A stretch of 64,000 nucleotides of DNA from Pleodorina starrii (lineage: Eukaryota > Chlorophyta > Chlorophyceae > Chlamydomonadales > Volvocaceae), in NCBI GenBank assembly GCA_030267565.1, contig BRXU01000002.1, positions 6,267,501-6,331,500 of the forward strand. The letters are read 5' to 3'. Under the pieces are notes generated by a model. That model saw nothing but the letters and a program-made list of their open reading frames with translations, was not told the DNA's origin and did not search any database. The position numbers and the translations under genes are program-made. This document shows, piece after piece, positions 25,697 to 38,825 of the stretch (its first letter is position 1; every line of letters begins with the position of its first letter).

Positions 25697-26523
25697 TTAT
25701 CCGAGTTCAGGCACTCGTTAAACACCAGGAACGTGTTGGATTCATTGACGAGCTTGGCACGCAGGCCCACATACAGCTCAATCATTAAGCCACAGGGGCA
25801 CAGGTAGAATTTATGTGCCATGATGTCAAGCAACAACAAACAAAGTGCACAATCTGGTCTGTTGATGCACCTTTTTGTGGGAAAACAGGGACTGTCACTT
25901 TATACCATACATGGAGCCTTAGGGTGAATTCTCCCAAGGTCGTGGGTTTCTGAGCCTTCTCCTGCGGTGTCTCTCACTCGTTCCTGTTTGGTTGACTTAA
26001 GCTGGCAAGTATGGGTGAGTGTCTTGGCAGCTCTTGTCGCCTCCAGCACAGTGCATGGCTAGCTGGCCCATTGGCTCTACTTTTCAAGAGTTTGGAACCC
26101 ACTGCAAGGCATACATACACAACAAAGGAATGTATTGAACAGGTTTTTCTCAAAACATTGTGATGCTGGGTCATACATACATACTACACAGCTCACCATG
26201 GCCATGCCAGCCACCATTCCACATGAAAGCGTGATCCAATGGTACATTTCAGATAGTGTTTTTATGTGCAGGTCATCAGCATGGCAATGCATGGAGGATG
26301 CAAACTGCAGCCATATGTGGGCCAATAATAGGTGGGATGGATATTTTGAACTGGGGTCTGCACATACAATCCCTAAACATATATAGTCATACTTAGTTAT
26401 GCAGTTTTCGGAGCTGCACCCATACAGACAGGGGAAACAGGTTATTCTTGACCCTATAACTTATGCCATTCGGCTAAACGACCAAGGAAAACATGACCAC
26501 ATTCTCTATGTGTAAGAGATCTG

Positions 26524-26595
26524 TGCACCAGCCGAGAATTGAACTCGGGTCTGGTCCGTGGCAAGGAGCCTATGCTACCACTATACCACTGGTGC
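26524..26595 (-). tRNA. tRNA-Gly(GCC)-like, unit 18, one-base insertion
   Basis: 72 nt. An extra base at the D-arm/anticodon-stem junction gives GGCTCC where other copies have GCTCC or GGTCC. It looks like a slippage or recombination product of the two classes. The insertion shifts the spacing between A box and anticodon arm, so function is doubtful. A57. Confidence 0.7.
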
Positions 26596-27151
26596 TGAAC
26601 ACTGCACATGTCCACTGCACAAAAGACTTACCACCCTGTTCATACTTGCCGATAAACAATTGGCCTATGTTCATGCAAACCTGGTGTACTTGCTGATAAA
26701 GACATACACTGCCCAGTGAGGGGCTCAGATAGAACTCACAACCACAAGGTTAAGAGTCTTGCCCTCTTCCACTGAATGAGCTGAACAGGCACATTTTCAA
26801 ACCTCGTACACACAGAGACATGTATGGAGTGTGCACCAATGGATGTGTTGCACAGAAAGGGACCAGACCAGATGTAGGGCTCAGCAGTGGCACAACCAGT
26901 AGGGTGCAAAAATGTTTCCCATTCAGATATACTGGATATCCAATCATGGATGCATCTTACAAATACAAATAACCCACTACCCATGTCACTTACAAATTTC
27001 ACGATCAGACATCCCTCTTCCAGCTATTCACATGTGTAGTATGGAATTCCCACTTATCATGCTCCCGAAATCCACCCAGCACCCAACATGTGAATGCCGA
27101 GTAAAGGACATGGTTTAGCTGTTGCAGACATGTGTACGTGGACACATATTC

Positions 27152-27224
27152 CGAGCCTACCAGGGATCGAACCTGGAATCTCCGGTTCCGTAGACCGGCG
27201 CTTTATCCATTAAGCCATAGGCCC
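27152..27224 (-). tRNA. trnR-ACG: tRNA-Arg(ACG), unit 18
   Basis: Subfamily B consensus. Confidence 0.92.
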
Positions 27225-28051
27225 TTATCCGAGTTCAGGCACTCATTAAACACCAGGAACGTGTTGGATTCATTGACGAGCTTGGCACGCAGGCCCACAT
27301 ACAGCTCAATCATTAAGCCACAGGGGCACAGGTAGAATTTATGTGCCATGATGTCAAGCAACAACAAACAAAGTGCACAATCTGGTCTGTTGATGCACCT
27401 TTTTGTGGGAAAACAGGGACTGTCACTTTATACCATACATGGAGCCTTAGGGTGAATTCTCCCAAGGTCGTGGGTTTCTGAGCCTTCTCCTGCGGTGTCT
27501 CTCACTCGTTCCTGTTTGGTTGACTTAAGCTGGCAAAAATGGGTGAGTGTCTTGGCAGCTCTTGTCGCCTCCAGCACAGTGCATGGCTAGCTGGCCCATT
27601 GGCTCTACTTTTCAAGAGTTTGGAACCCACTGCAAGGCATACATACACAACAAAGGAATGTATTGAACAGGTTTTTCTCAAAACATTGTGATGCTGGGTC
27701 ATACATACATACTACACAGCTCACCATGGCCATGCCAGCCACCATTCCACATGAAAGCGTGATCCAATGGTACATTTCAGATAGTGTTTTTATGTGCAGG
27801 TCATCAGCATGGCAATGCATGGAGGATGCAAACTGCAGCCATATGTGGGCCAATAATAGGTGGGATGGATATTTTGAACAGGGGTCTGCACATACAATCC
27901 CTAAACATATATAGTCATACTTAGTTATGCAGTTTTCGGAGCTGCACCCATACAGACAGGGGAAACAGGTTATTCTTGACCCTATAACTTATGCCATTCG
28001 GCTAAACGACCAAGGAAAACATGACCACATTCTCTATGTGTAAGAGATCTG

Positions 28052-28122
28052 TGCACCAGCCGAGAATTGAACTCGGGTCTGGTCCGTGGCAAGGACCTAT
28101 GCTACCACTATACCACTGGTGC
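28052..28122 (-). tRNA. trnG-GCC: tRNA-Gly(GCC), unit 19
   Basis: Class P stem combined with A57, a new combination compared with the G57 copies to the left. Confidence 0.92.
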
Positions 28123-28678
28123 TGAACACTGCACATGTCCACTGCACAAAAGACTTACCACCCTGTTCATACTTGCCGATAAACAATTGGCCTATGTTCA
28201 TGCAAACCTGGTGTACTTGCTGATAAAGACATACACTGCCCAGTGAGGGGCTCAGATAGAACTCACAACCACAAGGTTAAGAGTCTTGCCCTCTTCCACT
28301 GAATGAGCTGAACAGGCACATTTTCAAACCTCGTACACACAGAGACATGTATGGAGTGTGCACCAATGGATGTGTTGCACAGAAAGGGACCAGACCAGAT
28401 GTAGGGCTCAGCAGTGGCACAACCAGTAGGGTGCAAAAATGTTTCCCATTCAGATATACTGGATATCCAATCATGGATGCATCTTACAAATACAAATAAC
28501 CCACTACCCATGTCACTTACAAATTTCACGATCAGACATCCCTCTTCCAGCTATTCACATGTGTAGTATGGAATTCCCACTTATCATGCTCCCGAAATCC
28601 ACCCAGCACCCAACATGTGAATGCCGAGTAAAGGACATGGTTTAGCTGTTGCAGACATGTGTACGTGGACACATATTC

Positions 28679-28751
28679 CGAGCCTACCAGGGATCGAACC
28701 TGGAATCTCCGGTTCCGTAGACCGGCGCTTTATCCATTAAGCCATAGGCCC
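28679..28751 (-). tRNA. trnR-ACG: tRNA-Arg(ACG), unit 19
   Basis: Subfamily B consensus. Confidence 0.92.
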
Positions 28752-29578
28752 TTATCCGAGTTCAGGCACTCATTAAACACCAGGAACGTGTTGGATTCAT
28801 TGACGAGCTTGGCACGCAGGCCCACATACAGCTCAATCATTAAGCCACAGGGGCACAGGTAGAATTTATGTGCCATGATGTCAAGCAACAACAAACAAAG
28901 TGCACAATCTGGTCTGTTGATGCACCTTTTTGTGGGAAAACAGGGACTGTCACTTTATACCATACATGGAGCCTTAGGGTGAATTCTCCCAAGGTCGTGG
29001 GTTTCTGAGCCTTCTCCTGCGGTGTCTCTCACTCGTTCCTGTTTGGTTGACTTAAGCTGGCAAAAATGGGTGAGTGTCTTGGCAGCTCTTGTCGCCTCCA
29101 GCACAGTGCATGGCTAGCTGGCCCATTGGCTCTACTTTTCAAGAGTTTGGAACCCACTGCAAGGCATACATACACAACAAAGGAATGTATTGAACAGGTT
29201 TTTCTCAAAACATTGTGATGCTGGGTCATACATACATACTACACAGCTCACCATGGCCATGCCAGCCACCATTCCACATGAAAGCGTGATCCAATGGTAC
29301 ATTTCAGATAGTGTTTTTATGTGCAGGTCATCAGCATGGCAATGCATGGAGGATGCAAACTGCAGCCATATGTGGGCCAATAATAGGTGGGATGGATATT
29401 TTGAACTGGGGTCTGCACATACAATCCCTAAACATATATAGTCATACTTAGTTATGCAGTTTTCGGAGCTGCACCCATACAGACAGGGGAAACAGGTTAT
29501 TCTTGACCCTATAACTTATGCCATTCGGCTAAACGACCAAGGAAAACATGACCACATTCTCTATGTGTAAGAGATCTG

Positions 29579-29649
29579 TGCACCAGCCGAGAATTGAACT
29601 CGGGTCTGGTCCGTGGCAAGGAGCTATGCTACCACTATACCACTGGTGC
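29579..29649 (-). tRNA. trnG-GCC: tRNA-Gly(GCC), unit 20
   Basis: Class M, A57. Confidence 0.87.
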
Positions 29650-30205
29650 TGAACACTGCACATGTCCACTGCACAAAAGACTTACCACCCTGTTCATACT
29701 TGCCGATAAACAATTGGCCTATGTTCATGCAAACCTGGTGTACTTGCTGATAAAGACATACACTGCCCAGTGAGGGGCTCAGATAGAACTCACAACCACA
29801 AGGTTAAGAGTCTTGCCCTCTTCCACTGAATGAGCTGAACAGGCACATTTTCAAACCTCGTACACACAGAGACATGTATGGAGTGTGCACCAATGGATGT
29901 GTTGCACAGAAAGGGACCAGACCAGATGTAGGGCTCAGCAGTGGCACAACCAGTAGGGTGCAAAAATGTTTCCCATTCAGATATACTGGATATCCAATCA
30001 TGGATGCATCTTACAAATACAAATAACCCACTACCCATGTCACTTACAAATTTCACGATCAGACATCCCTCTTCCAGCTATTCACATGTGTAGTATGGAA
30101 TTCCCACTTATCATGCTCCCGAAATCCACCCAGCACCCAACATGTGAATGCCGAGTAAAGGACATGGTTTAGCTGTTGCAGACATGTGTACGTGGACACA
30201 TATTC

Positions 30206-30278
30206 CGAGCCTACCAGGGATCGAACCTGGAATCTCCGGTTCCGTAGACCGGCGCTTTATCCATTAAGCCATAGGCCC
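30206..30278 (-). tRNA. trnR-ACG: tRNA-Arg(ACG), unit 20
   Basis: Subfamily B consensus. Confidence 0.92.
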
Positions 30279-31105
30279 TTATCCGAGTTCAGGCACTCAT
30301 TAAACACCAGGAACGTGTTGGATTCATTGACGAGCTTGGCACGCAGGCCCACATACAGCTCAATCATTAAGCCACAGGGGCACAGGTAGAATTTATGTGC
30401 CATGATGTCAAGCAACAACAAACAAAGTGCACAATCTGGTCTGTTGATGCACCTTTTTGTGGGAAAACAGGGACTGTCACTTTATACCATACATGGAGCC
30501 TTAGGGTGAATTCTCCCAAGGTCGTGGGTTTCTGAGCCTTCTCCTGCGGTGTCTCTCACTCGTTCCTGTTTGGTTGACTTAAGCTGGCAAAAATGGGTGA
30601 GTGTCTTGGCAGCTCTTGTCGCCTCCAGCACAGTGCATGGCTAGCTGGCCCATTGGCTCTACTTTTCAAGAGTTTGGAACCCACTGCAAGGCATACATAC
30701 ACAACAAAGGAATGCATTGAACAGGTTTTTCTCAAAACATTGTGATGCTGGGTCATACATACATACTACACAGCTCACCATGGCCATGCCAGCCACCATT
30801 CCACATGAAAGCGTGATCCAATGGTACATTTCAGATAGTGTTTTTATGTGCAGGTCATCAGCATGGCAATGCATGGAGGATGCAAACTGCAGCCATATGT
30901 GGGCCAATAATAGGTGGGATGGATATTTTGAACTGGGGTCTGCACATACAATCCCTAAACATATATAGTCATACTTAGTTATGCAGTTTTCGGAGCTGCA
31001 CCCATACAGACAGGGGAAACAGGTTATTCTTGACCCTATAACTTATGCCATTCGGCTAAACGACCAAGGAAAACATGACCACATTCTCTATGTGTAAGAG
31101 ATCTG

Positions 31106-31176
31106 TGCACCAGCCGAGAATTGAACTCGGGTCTGGTCCGTGGCAAGGACCTATGCTACCACTATACCACTGGTGC
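31106..31176 (-). tRNA. trnG-GCC: tRNA-Gly(GCC), unit 21
   Basis: Class P, A57. Confidence 0.92.
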
Positions 31177-31732
31177 TGAACACTGCACATGTCCACTGCA
31201 CAAAAGACTTACCACCCTGTTCATACTTGCCGATAAACAATTGGCCTATGTTCATGCAAACCTGGTGTACTTGCTGATAAAGACATACACTGCCCAGTGA
31301 GGGGCTCAGATAGAACTCACAACCACAAGGTTAAGAGTCTTGCCCTCTTCCACTGAATGAGCTGAACAGGCACATTTTCAAACCTCGTACACACAGAGAC
31401 ATGTATGGAGTGTGCACCAATGGATGTGTTGCACAGAAAGGGACCAGACCAGATGTAGGGCTCAGCAGTGGCACAACCAGTAGGGTGCAAAAATGTTTCC
31501 CATTCAGATATACTGGATATCCAATCATGGATGCATCTTACAAATACAAATAACCCACTACCCATGTCACTTACAAATTTCACGATCAGACATCCCTCTT
31601 CCAGCTATTCACATGTGTAGTATGGAATTCCCACTTATCATGCTCCCGAAATCCACCCAGCACCCAACATGTGAATGCCGAGTAAAGGACATGGTTTAGC
31701 TGTTGCAGACATGTGTACGTGGACACATATTC

Positions 31733-31805
31733 CGAGCCTACCAGGGATCGAACCTGGAATCTCCGGTTCCATAGACCGGCGCTTTATCCATTAAGCCATA
31801 GGCCC
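31733..31805 (-). tRNA. tRNA-Arg body with ATG (His-type) anticodon, unit 21
   Basis: Same as the subfamily B consensus except that the anticodon loop reads CTATGGA, so the anticodon is ATG (complement at 31770-31772) instead of ACG. It would read His CAU, or CAY/CAA-type codons if A34 were deaminated. The body is tRNA-Arg and lacks the G-1 identity base of tRNA-His. The change is a C-to-T transition at a CpG, so methylcytosine decay is the simplest cause. Confidence 0.85.
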
Positions 31806-32632
31806 TTATCCGAGTTCAGGCACTCATTAAACACCAGGAACGTGTTGGATTCATTGACGAGCTTGGCACGCAGGCCCACATACAGCTCAATCATTAAGCC
31901 ACAGGGGCACAGGTAGAATTTATGTGCCATGATGTCAAGCAACAACAAACAAAGTGCACAATCTGGTCTGTTGATGCACCTTTTTGTGGGAAAACAGGGA
32001 CTGTCACTTTATACCATACATGGAGCCTTAGGGTGAATTCTCCCAAGGTCGTGGGTTTCTGAGCCTTCTCCTGCGGTGTCTCTCACTCGTTCCTGTTTGG
32101 TTGACTTAAGCTGGCAAAAATGGGTGAGTGTCTTGGCAGCTCTTGTCGCCTCCAGCACAGTGCATGGCTAGCTGGCCCATTGGCTCTACTTTTCAAGAGT
32201 TTGGAACCCACTGCAAGGCATACATACACAACAAAGGAATGCATTGAACAGGTTTTTCTCAAAACATTGTGATGCTGGGTCATACATACATACTACACAG
32301 CTCACCATGGCCATGCCAGCCACCATTCCACATGAAAGCGTGATCCAATGGTACATTTCAGATAGTGTTTTTATGTGCAGGTCATCAGCATGGCAATGCA
32401 TGGAGGATGCAAACTGCAGCCATATGTGGGCCAATAATAGGTGGGATGGATATTTTGAACTGGGGTCTGCACATACAATCCCTAAACATATATAGTCATA
32501 CTTAGTTATGCAGTTTTCGGAGCTGCACCCATACAGACAGGGGAAACAGGTTATTCTTGACCCTATAACTTATGCCATTCGGCTAAACGACCAAGGAAAA
32601 CATGACCACATTCTCTATGTGTAAGAGATCTG

Positions 32633-32703
32633 TGCACCAGCCGAGAATTGAACTCGGGTCTGGTCCGTGGCAAGGAGCTATGCTACCACTATACCACTGG
32701 TGC
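32633..32703 (-). tRNA. trnG-GCC: tRNA-Gly(GCC), unit 22
   Basis: Class M, A57. Confidence 0.87.
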
Positions 32704-33259
32704 TGAACACTGCACATGTCCACTGCACAAAAGACTTACCACCCTGTTCATACTTGCCGATAAACAATTGGCCTATGTTCATGCAAACCTGGTGTACTTG
32801 CTGATAAAGACATACACTGCCCAGTGAGGGGCTCAGATAGAACTCACAACCACAAGGTTAAGAGTCTTGCCCTCTTCCACTGAATGAGCTGAACAGGCAC
32901 ATTTTCAAACCTCGTACACACAGAGACATGTATGGAGTGTGCACCAATGGATGTGTTGCACAGAAAGGGACCAGACCAGATGTAGGGCTCAGCAGTGGCA
33001 CAACCAGTAGGGTGCAAAAATGTTTCCCATCCAGATATACTGGATATCCAATCATGGATGCATCTTACAAATACAAATAACCCACTACCCATGTCACTTA
33101 CAAATTTCACGATCAGACATCCCTCTTCCAGCTATTCACATGTGTAGTATGGAATTCCCACTTATCATGCTCCCGAAATCCACCCAGCACCCAACATGTG
33201 AATGCCGAGTAAAGGACATGTTTTAGCTGTTGCAGACATGTGTACGTGGACACATATTC

Positions 33260-33332
33260 CGAGCCTACCAGGGATCGAACCTGGAATCTCCGGTTCCGTA
33301 GACCGGCGCTTTATCCATTAAGCCATAGGCCC
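33260..33332 (-). tRNA. trnR-ACG: tRNA-Arg(ACG), unit 22
   Basis: Subfamily B consensus. Confidence 0.92.
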
Positions 33333-34159
33333 TTATCCGAGTTCAGGCACTCGTTAAACACCAGGAACGTGTTGGATTCATTGACGAGCTTGGCACGCAG
33401 GCCCACATACAGCTCAATCATTAAGCCACAGGGGCACAGGTAGAATTTATGTGCCATGATGTCAAGCAACAACAAACAAAGTGCACAATCTGGTCTGTTG
33501 ATGCACCTTTTTGTGGGAAAACAGGGACTGTCACTTTATACCATACATGGAGCCTTAGGGTGAATTCTCCCAAGGTCGTGGGTTTCTGAGCCTTCTCCTG
33601 CGGTGTCTCTCACTCGTTCCTGTTTGGTTGACTTAAGCTGGCAAGTATGGGTGAGTGTATTGGCAGCTCTTGTCGCCTCCAGCACAGTGCATGGCTAGCT
33701 GGCCCATTGGCTCTACTTTTCAAGAGTTTGGAACCCACTGCAAGGCATACATACACAACAAAGGAATGTATTGAACAGGTTTTTCTCAAAACATTGTGAT
33801 GCTGGGTCATACATACATACTACACAGCTCACCATGGCCATGCCAGCCACCATTCCACATGAAAGCGTGATCCAATGGTACATTTCAGATAGTGTTTTTA
33901 TGTGCAGGTCATCAGCATGGCAATGCATGGAGGATGCAAACTGCAGCCATATGTGGGCCAATAATAGGTGGGATGGATATTTTGAACTGGGGTCTGCACA
34001 TACAATCCCTAAACATATATAGTCATACTTAGTTATGCAGTTTTCGGAGCTGCACCCATACAGACAGGGGAAACAGGTTATTCTTGACCCTATAACTTAT
34101 GCCATTCGGCTAAACGACCAAGGAAAACATGACCACATTCTCTATGTGTAAGAGATCTG

Positions 34160-34230
34160 TGCACCAGCCGAGAATTGAATTCGGGTCTGGTCCGTGGCAA
34201 GGACCTATGCTACCACTATACCACTGGTGC
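34160..34230 (-). tRNA. trnG-GCC: tRNA-Gly(GCC), unit 23, T-stem lesion
   Basis: Class P anticodon stem, but position 53 is A, giving A53/C61 where the near-invariant G53-C61 pair closes the T loop. This also alters the B box. Probably impaired. Confidence 0.78.
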
Positions 34231-34786
34231 TGAACACTGCACATGTCCACTGCACAAAAGACTTACCACCCTGTTCATACTTGCCAATAAACAATTGGCC
34301 TATGTTCATGCAAACCTGGTGTACTTGCTGATAAAGACATACACTGCCCAGTGAGGGGCTCAGATAGAACTCACAACCACAAGGTTAAGAGTCTTGCCCT
34401 CTTCCACCGAATGAGCTGAACAGGCACATTTTCAAACCTCGTACACACAGAGACATGTATGGAGTGTGCACCAATGGATGTGTTGCACAGAAAGGGACCA
34501 GACCAGATGTAGGGCTCAGCAGTGGCACAACCAGTAGGGTGCAAAAATGTTTCCCATCCAGATATACTGGATATCCAATCATGGATGCATCTTACAAATA
34601 CAAATAACCCACTACCCATGTCACTTACAAATTTCACGATCAGACATCCCTCTTCCAGCTATTCACATGTGTAGTATGGAATTCCCACTTATCATGCTCC
34701 CGAAATCCACCCAGCACCCAACATGTGAATGCCGAGTAAAGGACATGGTTTAGCTGTTGCAGACATGTGTACGTGGACACATATTC

Positions 34787-34859
34787 CGAGCCTACAAGGG
34801 ATCGAACCTGGAATCTCCGGTTCCGTAGACCGGCGCTTTATCCATTAAGCCATAGGCCC
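34787..34859 (-). tRNA. trnR-ACG: tRNA-Arg(ACG), unit 23, T-stem mismatch
   Basis: Subfamily B with a C50/T64 mismatch in the T stem, shared only with unit 25. Confidence 0.85.
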
Positions 34860-35454
34860 TTATCCGAGTTCAGGCACTCGTTAAACACCAGGAACGTGTT
34901 GGATTCATTGACGAGCTTGGCACGCAGGCCCACATACAGCTCAATCATTAAGCCACAGGGGCACAGGTAGAATTTATGTGCCATGATGTCAAGCAACAAC
35001 AAACAAAGTGCACAATCTGGTCTGTTGATGCACCTTTTTGTGGGAAAACAGGGACTGTCACTTTATACCATACATGGAGCCTTAGGGTGAATTCTCCCAA
35101 GGTCGTGGGTTTCTGAGCCTTCTCCTGCGGTGTCTCTCACTCGTTCCTGTTTGGTTGACTTAAGCTGGCAAGTATGGGTGAGTGTCTTGGCAGCTCTTGT
35201 CGCCTCCAGCACAGTGCATGGCTAGCTGGCCCATTGGCTCTACTTTTCAAGAGTTTGGAACCCACTGCAAGGCATACATACACAACAAAGGAATGCATTG
35301 AACAGGTTTTTCTCAAACTTAGCCCCTGGCGCCCGTAATGTAGGTGGGTGTGATCGATAAATGTTGTCGTTGGGGAGACGGTGCTGGGATGGCAAGTTTG
35401 TTGCGAGAATGGAGCTGCATCAATGCATTACTGAATAGGATGCGGCCCGGCTGG

Positions 35455-35556
35455 GGTAGGGGGGCTGCTGCCTCCCTCCCCCAGACCCCCTCCCCCCGCT
35501 GGTGGGGGGCGGGGGGCTGCCGCCCCCCATCCCCCCACCCCCCCCTTCCCCCCGCG
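35455..35556. repeat. C/G-rich palindromic tract inside the 912-bp insert
   Basis: Long runs of C and G in self-complementary order, with runs of five to eight identical bases. It could form hairpins or G-quadruplexes. The later insert copies have ACACC in place of the longer C run of copy 1. Confidence 0.7.
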
Positions 35557-35710
35557 CACTATGAATTGCAGTGTCCTTTCTAACCGTGAAATTACAATGA
35601 ATCTGACAGTGATTCGAAAAATTCAACGTGCAGCCATTCACCTTTCGGTGCACGTCTTTAGGCCAATTGCAGTGGTGCGTCAGATCGTCGTCAAATGCTT
35701 TGACTTTTTT

Positions 35711-36085
35711 AATATAGTATTACGAGTATAAACGACTATTAATTAGCCTTTATAGATAGCGTATCCAGCCATCAAGGTTGCTCGCCTTTATAACGTATGC
35801 AACCAGCCGTTCATACTGATTCAGGCCCTATTATTGCCTATAAAATTCTAATGTAGTATTACGGGTATTAAGGGCTATTAATTGGCCTTTATAGCGTAGC
35901 CAGCCATAAAGGTTGCTCGTCACTCAGCCGGGCAGACAGCCAGCCGTTCATACTGATACATGCACCATTGGTTTTCAGATTCTAATATAGTCTTACGAGT
36001 AATAAGGGCTATTGATTGGCCTTAATAGTGTATCCAGCCATCAAGGTTGCTCGTCACTCCGCCGGGCAGCCAGCCAGCCACGCAG
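35711..36085. repeat. Three degenerate ~135-bp direct subrepeats inside the 912-bp insert
   Basis: Each begins with an AATATAGTATTACGAGTA-like motif followed by CTATTAATTGGCC-like and CCAGCCATCAAGGTTGCTCG-like blocks. Starts are near 35,711, 35,850 and 35,984, giving spacings of 139 and 134 bp. Confidence 0.75.
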
Positions 36086-36598
36086 CCACGAACAGGGCCA
36101 ACACCCCCACGCAACAGAGATTTAAATTTCATACAAACTTCGCCACTACTGCCCTCGTGAGGTCGCTTGGAAGTGTCAAATCGTTATACGCTCTGCCGTA
36201 CACAAGCATCACCCTACATTACGGGCTAAACATTGTGATGCTGGGTCATACATACATACTACACAGCTCACCATGGCCATGCCAGCCACCATTCCACATG
36301 AAAGCGTGATCCAATGGTACATTTCAGATAGTGTTTTTATGTGCAGGTCATCAGCATGGCAATGCATGGAGGATGCAAACTGCAGCCATATGTGGGCCAA
36401 TAATAGGTGGGATGGATATTTTGAACTGGGGTCTGCACATACAATCCCTAAACATATATAGTCATACTTAGTTATGCAGTTTTCGGAGCTGCACCCATAC
36501 AGACAGGGGAAACAGGTTATTCTTGACCCTATAACTTATGCCATTCGGCTAAACGACCAAGGAAAACATGACCACATTCTCTATGTGTAAGAGATCTG

Positions 36599-36669
36599 TG
36601 CACCAGCCGAGAATTGAACTCGGGTCTGGTCCGTGGCAAGGAGCTATGCTACCACTATACCACTGGTGC
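36599..36669 (-). tRNA. trnG-GCC: tRNA-Gly(GCC), unit 24
   Basis: Class M, A57. It lies downstream of the first 912-bp insert. Confidence 0.87.
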
Positions 36670-37225
36670 TGAACACTGCACATGTCCACTGCACAAAAGA
36701 CTTACCACCCTGTTCATACTTGCCAACAAACAATTGGCCTATGTTCATGCAAACCTGGTGTACTTGCTGATAAAGACATACATTGCCCAGTGAGGGGCTC
36801 AGATAGAACTCACAACCACAAGGTTAAGAGTCTTGCCCTCTTCCACTGAATGAGCTGAACAGGCACATTTTCAAACCTCGTACACACAGAGACATGTATG
36901 GAGTGTGCACCAATGGATGTGTTGCACAGAAAGGGACCAGACCAGATGTAGGGCTCAGCAGTGGCACAACCAGTAGGGTGCAAAAATGTTTCCCATTCAG
37001 ATATACTGGATATCCAATCATGGATGCATCTTACAAATACAAATAACCCACTACCCATGTCACTTACAAATTTCACGATCAGACATCCCTCTTCCAGCTA
37101 TTCACATGTGTAGTATGGAATTCCCACTTATCATGCTCCCGAAATCCACCCAGCACCCAACATGTGAATGCCGAGTAAAGGACATGGTTTAGCTGTTGCA
37201 GACATGTGTACGTGGACACATGTTC

Positions 37226-37298
37226 CGAGCCTACCAGGGATCGAACCTGGAATCTCCGGTTCCGTAGACCGGCGCTTTATCCATTAAGCCATAGGCCC
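37226..37298 (-). tRNA. trnR-ACG: tRNA-Arg(ACG), unit 24
   Basis: Subfamily B consensus. Confidence 0.92.
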
Positions 37299-38125
37299 TT
37301 ATCCGAGTTCAGACACTCATTAAACACCAGGAACGTGTTGGATTCATTGACGAGCTTGGCACGCAGGCCCACATACAGCTCAATCATTAAGCCACAGGGG
37401 CACAGGTAGAATTTATGTGCCATGATGTCAAGCAACAACAAACAAAGTGCACAATCTGGTCTGTTGATGCACCTTTTTGTGGGAAAACAGGGACTGTCAC
37501 TTTATACCATACATGGAGCCTTAGGGTGAATTCTCCCAAGGTCGTGGGTTTCTGAGCCTTCTCCTGCGGTGTCTCTCACTCGTTCCTGTTTGGTTGACTT
37601 AAGCTGGCAAAAATGGGTGAGTGTCTTGGCAGCTCTTGTCGCCTCCAGCACAGTGCATGGCTAGCTGGCCCATTGGCTCTACTTTTCAAGAGTTTGGAAC
37701 CCACTGCAAGGCATACATACACAACAAAGGAATGTATTGAACAGGTTTTTCTCAAAACATTGTGATGCTGGGTCATACATACATACTACACAGCTCACCA
37801 TGGCCATGCCAGCCACCATTCCACATGAAAGCGTGATCCAATGGTACATTTCAGATAGTGTTTTTATGTGCAGGTCATCAGCATGGCAATGCATGGAGGA
37901 TGCAAACTGCAGCCATATGTGGGCCAATAATAGGTGGGATGGATATTTTGAACTGGGGTCTGCACATACAATCCCTAAACATATATAGTCATACTTAGTT
38001 ATGCAGTTTTCGGAGCTGCACCCATACAGACAGGGGAAACAGGTTATTCTTGACCCTATAACTTATGCCATTCGGCTAAACGACCAAGGAAAACATGACC
38101 ACATTCTCTATGTGTAAGAGATCTG

Positions 38126-38196
38126 TGCACCAGCCGAGAATTGAACTCGGGTCTGGTCCGTGGCAAGGACCTATGCTACCACTATACCACTGGTGC
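38126..38196 (-). tRNA. trnG-GCC: tRNA-Gly(GCC), unit 25
   Basis: Class P, A57. Confidence 0.92.
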
Positions 38197-38752
38197 TGAA
38201 CACTGCACATGTCCACTGCACAAAAGACTTACCACCCTGTTCATACTTGCCAATAAACAATTGGCCTATGTTCATGCAAACCTGGTGTACTTGCTGATAA
38301 AGACATACACTGCCCAGTGAGGGGCTCAGATAGAACTCACAACCACAAGGTTAAGAGTCTTGCCCTCTTCCACTGAATGAGCTGAACAGGCACATTTTCA
38401 AACCTCGTACACACAGAGACATGTATGGAGTGTGCACCAATGGATGTGTTGCACAGAAAGGGACCAGACCAGATGTAGGGCTCAGCAGTGGCACAACCAG
38501 TAGGGTGCAAAAATGTTTCCCATTCAGATATACTGGATATCCAATCATGGATGCATCTTACAAATACAAATAACCCACTACCCATGTCACTTACAAATTT
38601 CACGATCAGACATCCCTCTTCCAGCTATTCACATGTGTAGTATGGAATTCCCACTTATCATGCTCCCGAAATCCACCCAGCACCCAACATGTGAATGCCG
38701 AGTAAAGGACATGGTTTAGCTGTTGCAGACATGTGTACGTGGACACATATTC

Positions 38753-38825
38753 CGAGCCTACAAGGGATCGAACCTGGAATCTCCGGTTCCGTAGACCGGC
38801 GCTTTATCCATTAAGCCATAGGCCC
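38753..38825 (-). tRNA. trnR-ACG: tRNA-Arg(ACG), unit 25, T-stem mismatch
   Basis: C50/T64 mismatch, as in unit 23. Confidence 0.85.

Larger units (their letters stand above)
35318..36229. mobile_element. 912-bp non-autonomous DNA-transposon-like insert, copy 1 (unit 24)
   Basis: Interrupts the satellite inside an A-run. The left end starts (C)TTAGCCC, then after 9 extra bases GTAATGTAGG. The right end, reverse-complemented, starts TTAGCCCGTAATGTAGGG. These are imperfect terminal inverted repeats. Any target-site duplication is hidden by the A-run. Inside are a strongly C- and G-rich, partly palindromic tract (about 35,455-35,555) and three direct subrepeats starting near 35,711, 35,850 and 35,984. 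No ORF here looks like a transposase, so it would need proteins from elsewhere. I cannot assign a superfamily. Confidence 0.75.

Noticed and set aside
35344..35653. ORFs of 73-79 residues in the 912-bp insert
   Set aside because: Low-complexity Pro/Gly translations of the C/G tract, present on both strands, with no transposase motif.
35318..36229. Helitron, piggyBac or Harbinger identity for the 912-bp insert
   Set aside because: No CTRR end or 3' hairpin, no TTAA direct duplication, and the TTA at one end faces TAA at the other as part of the inverted repeat, not as a target duplication.
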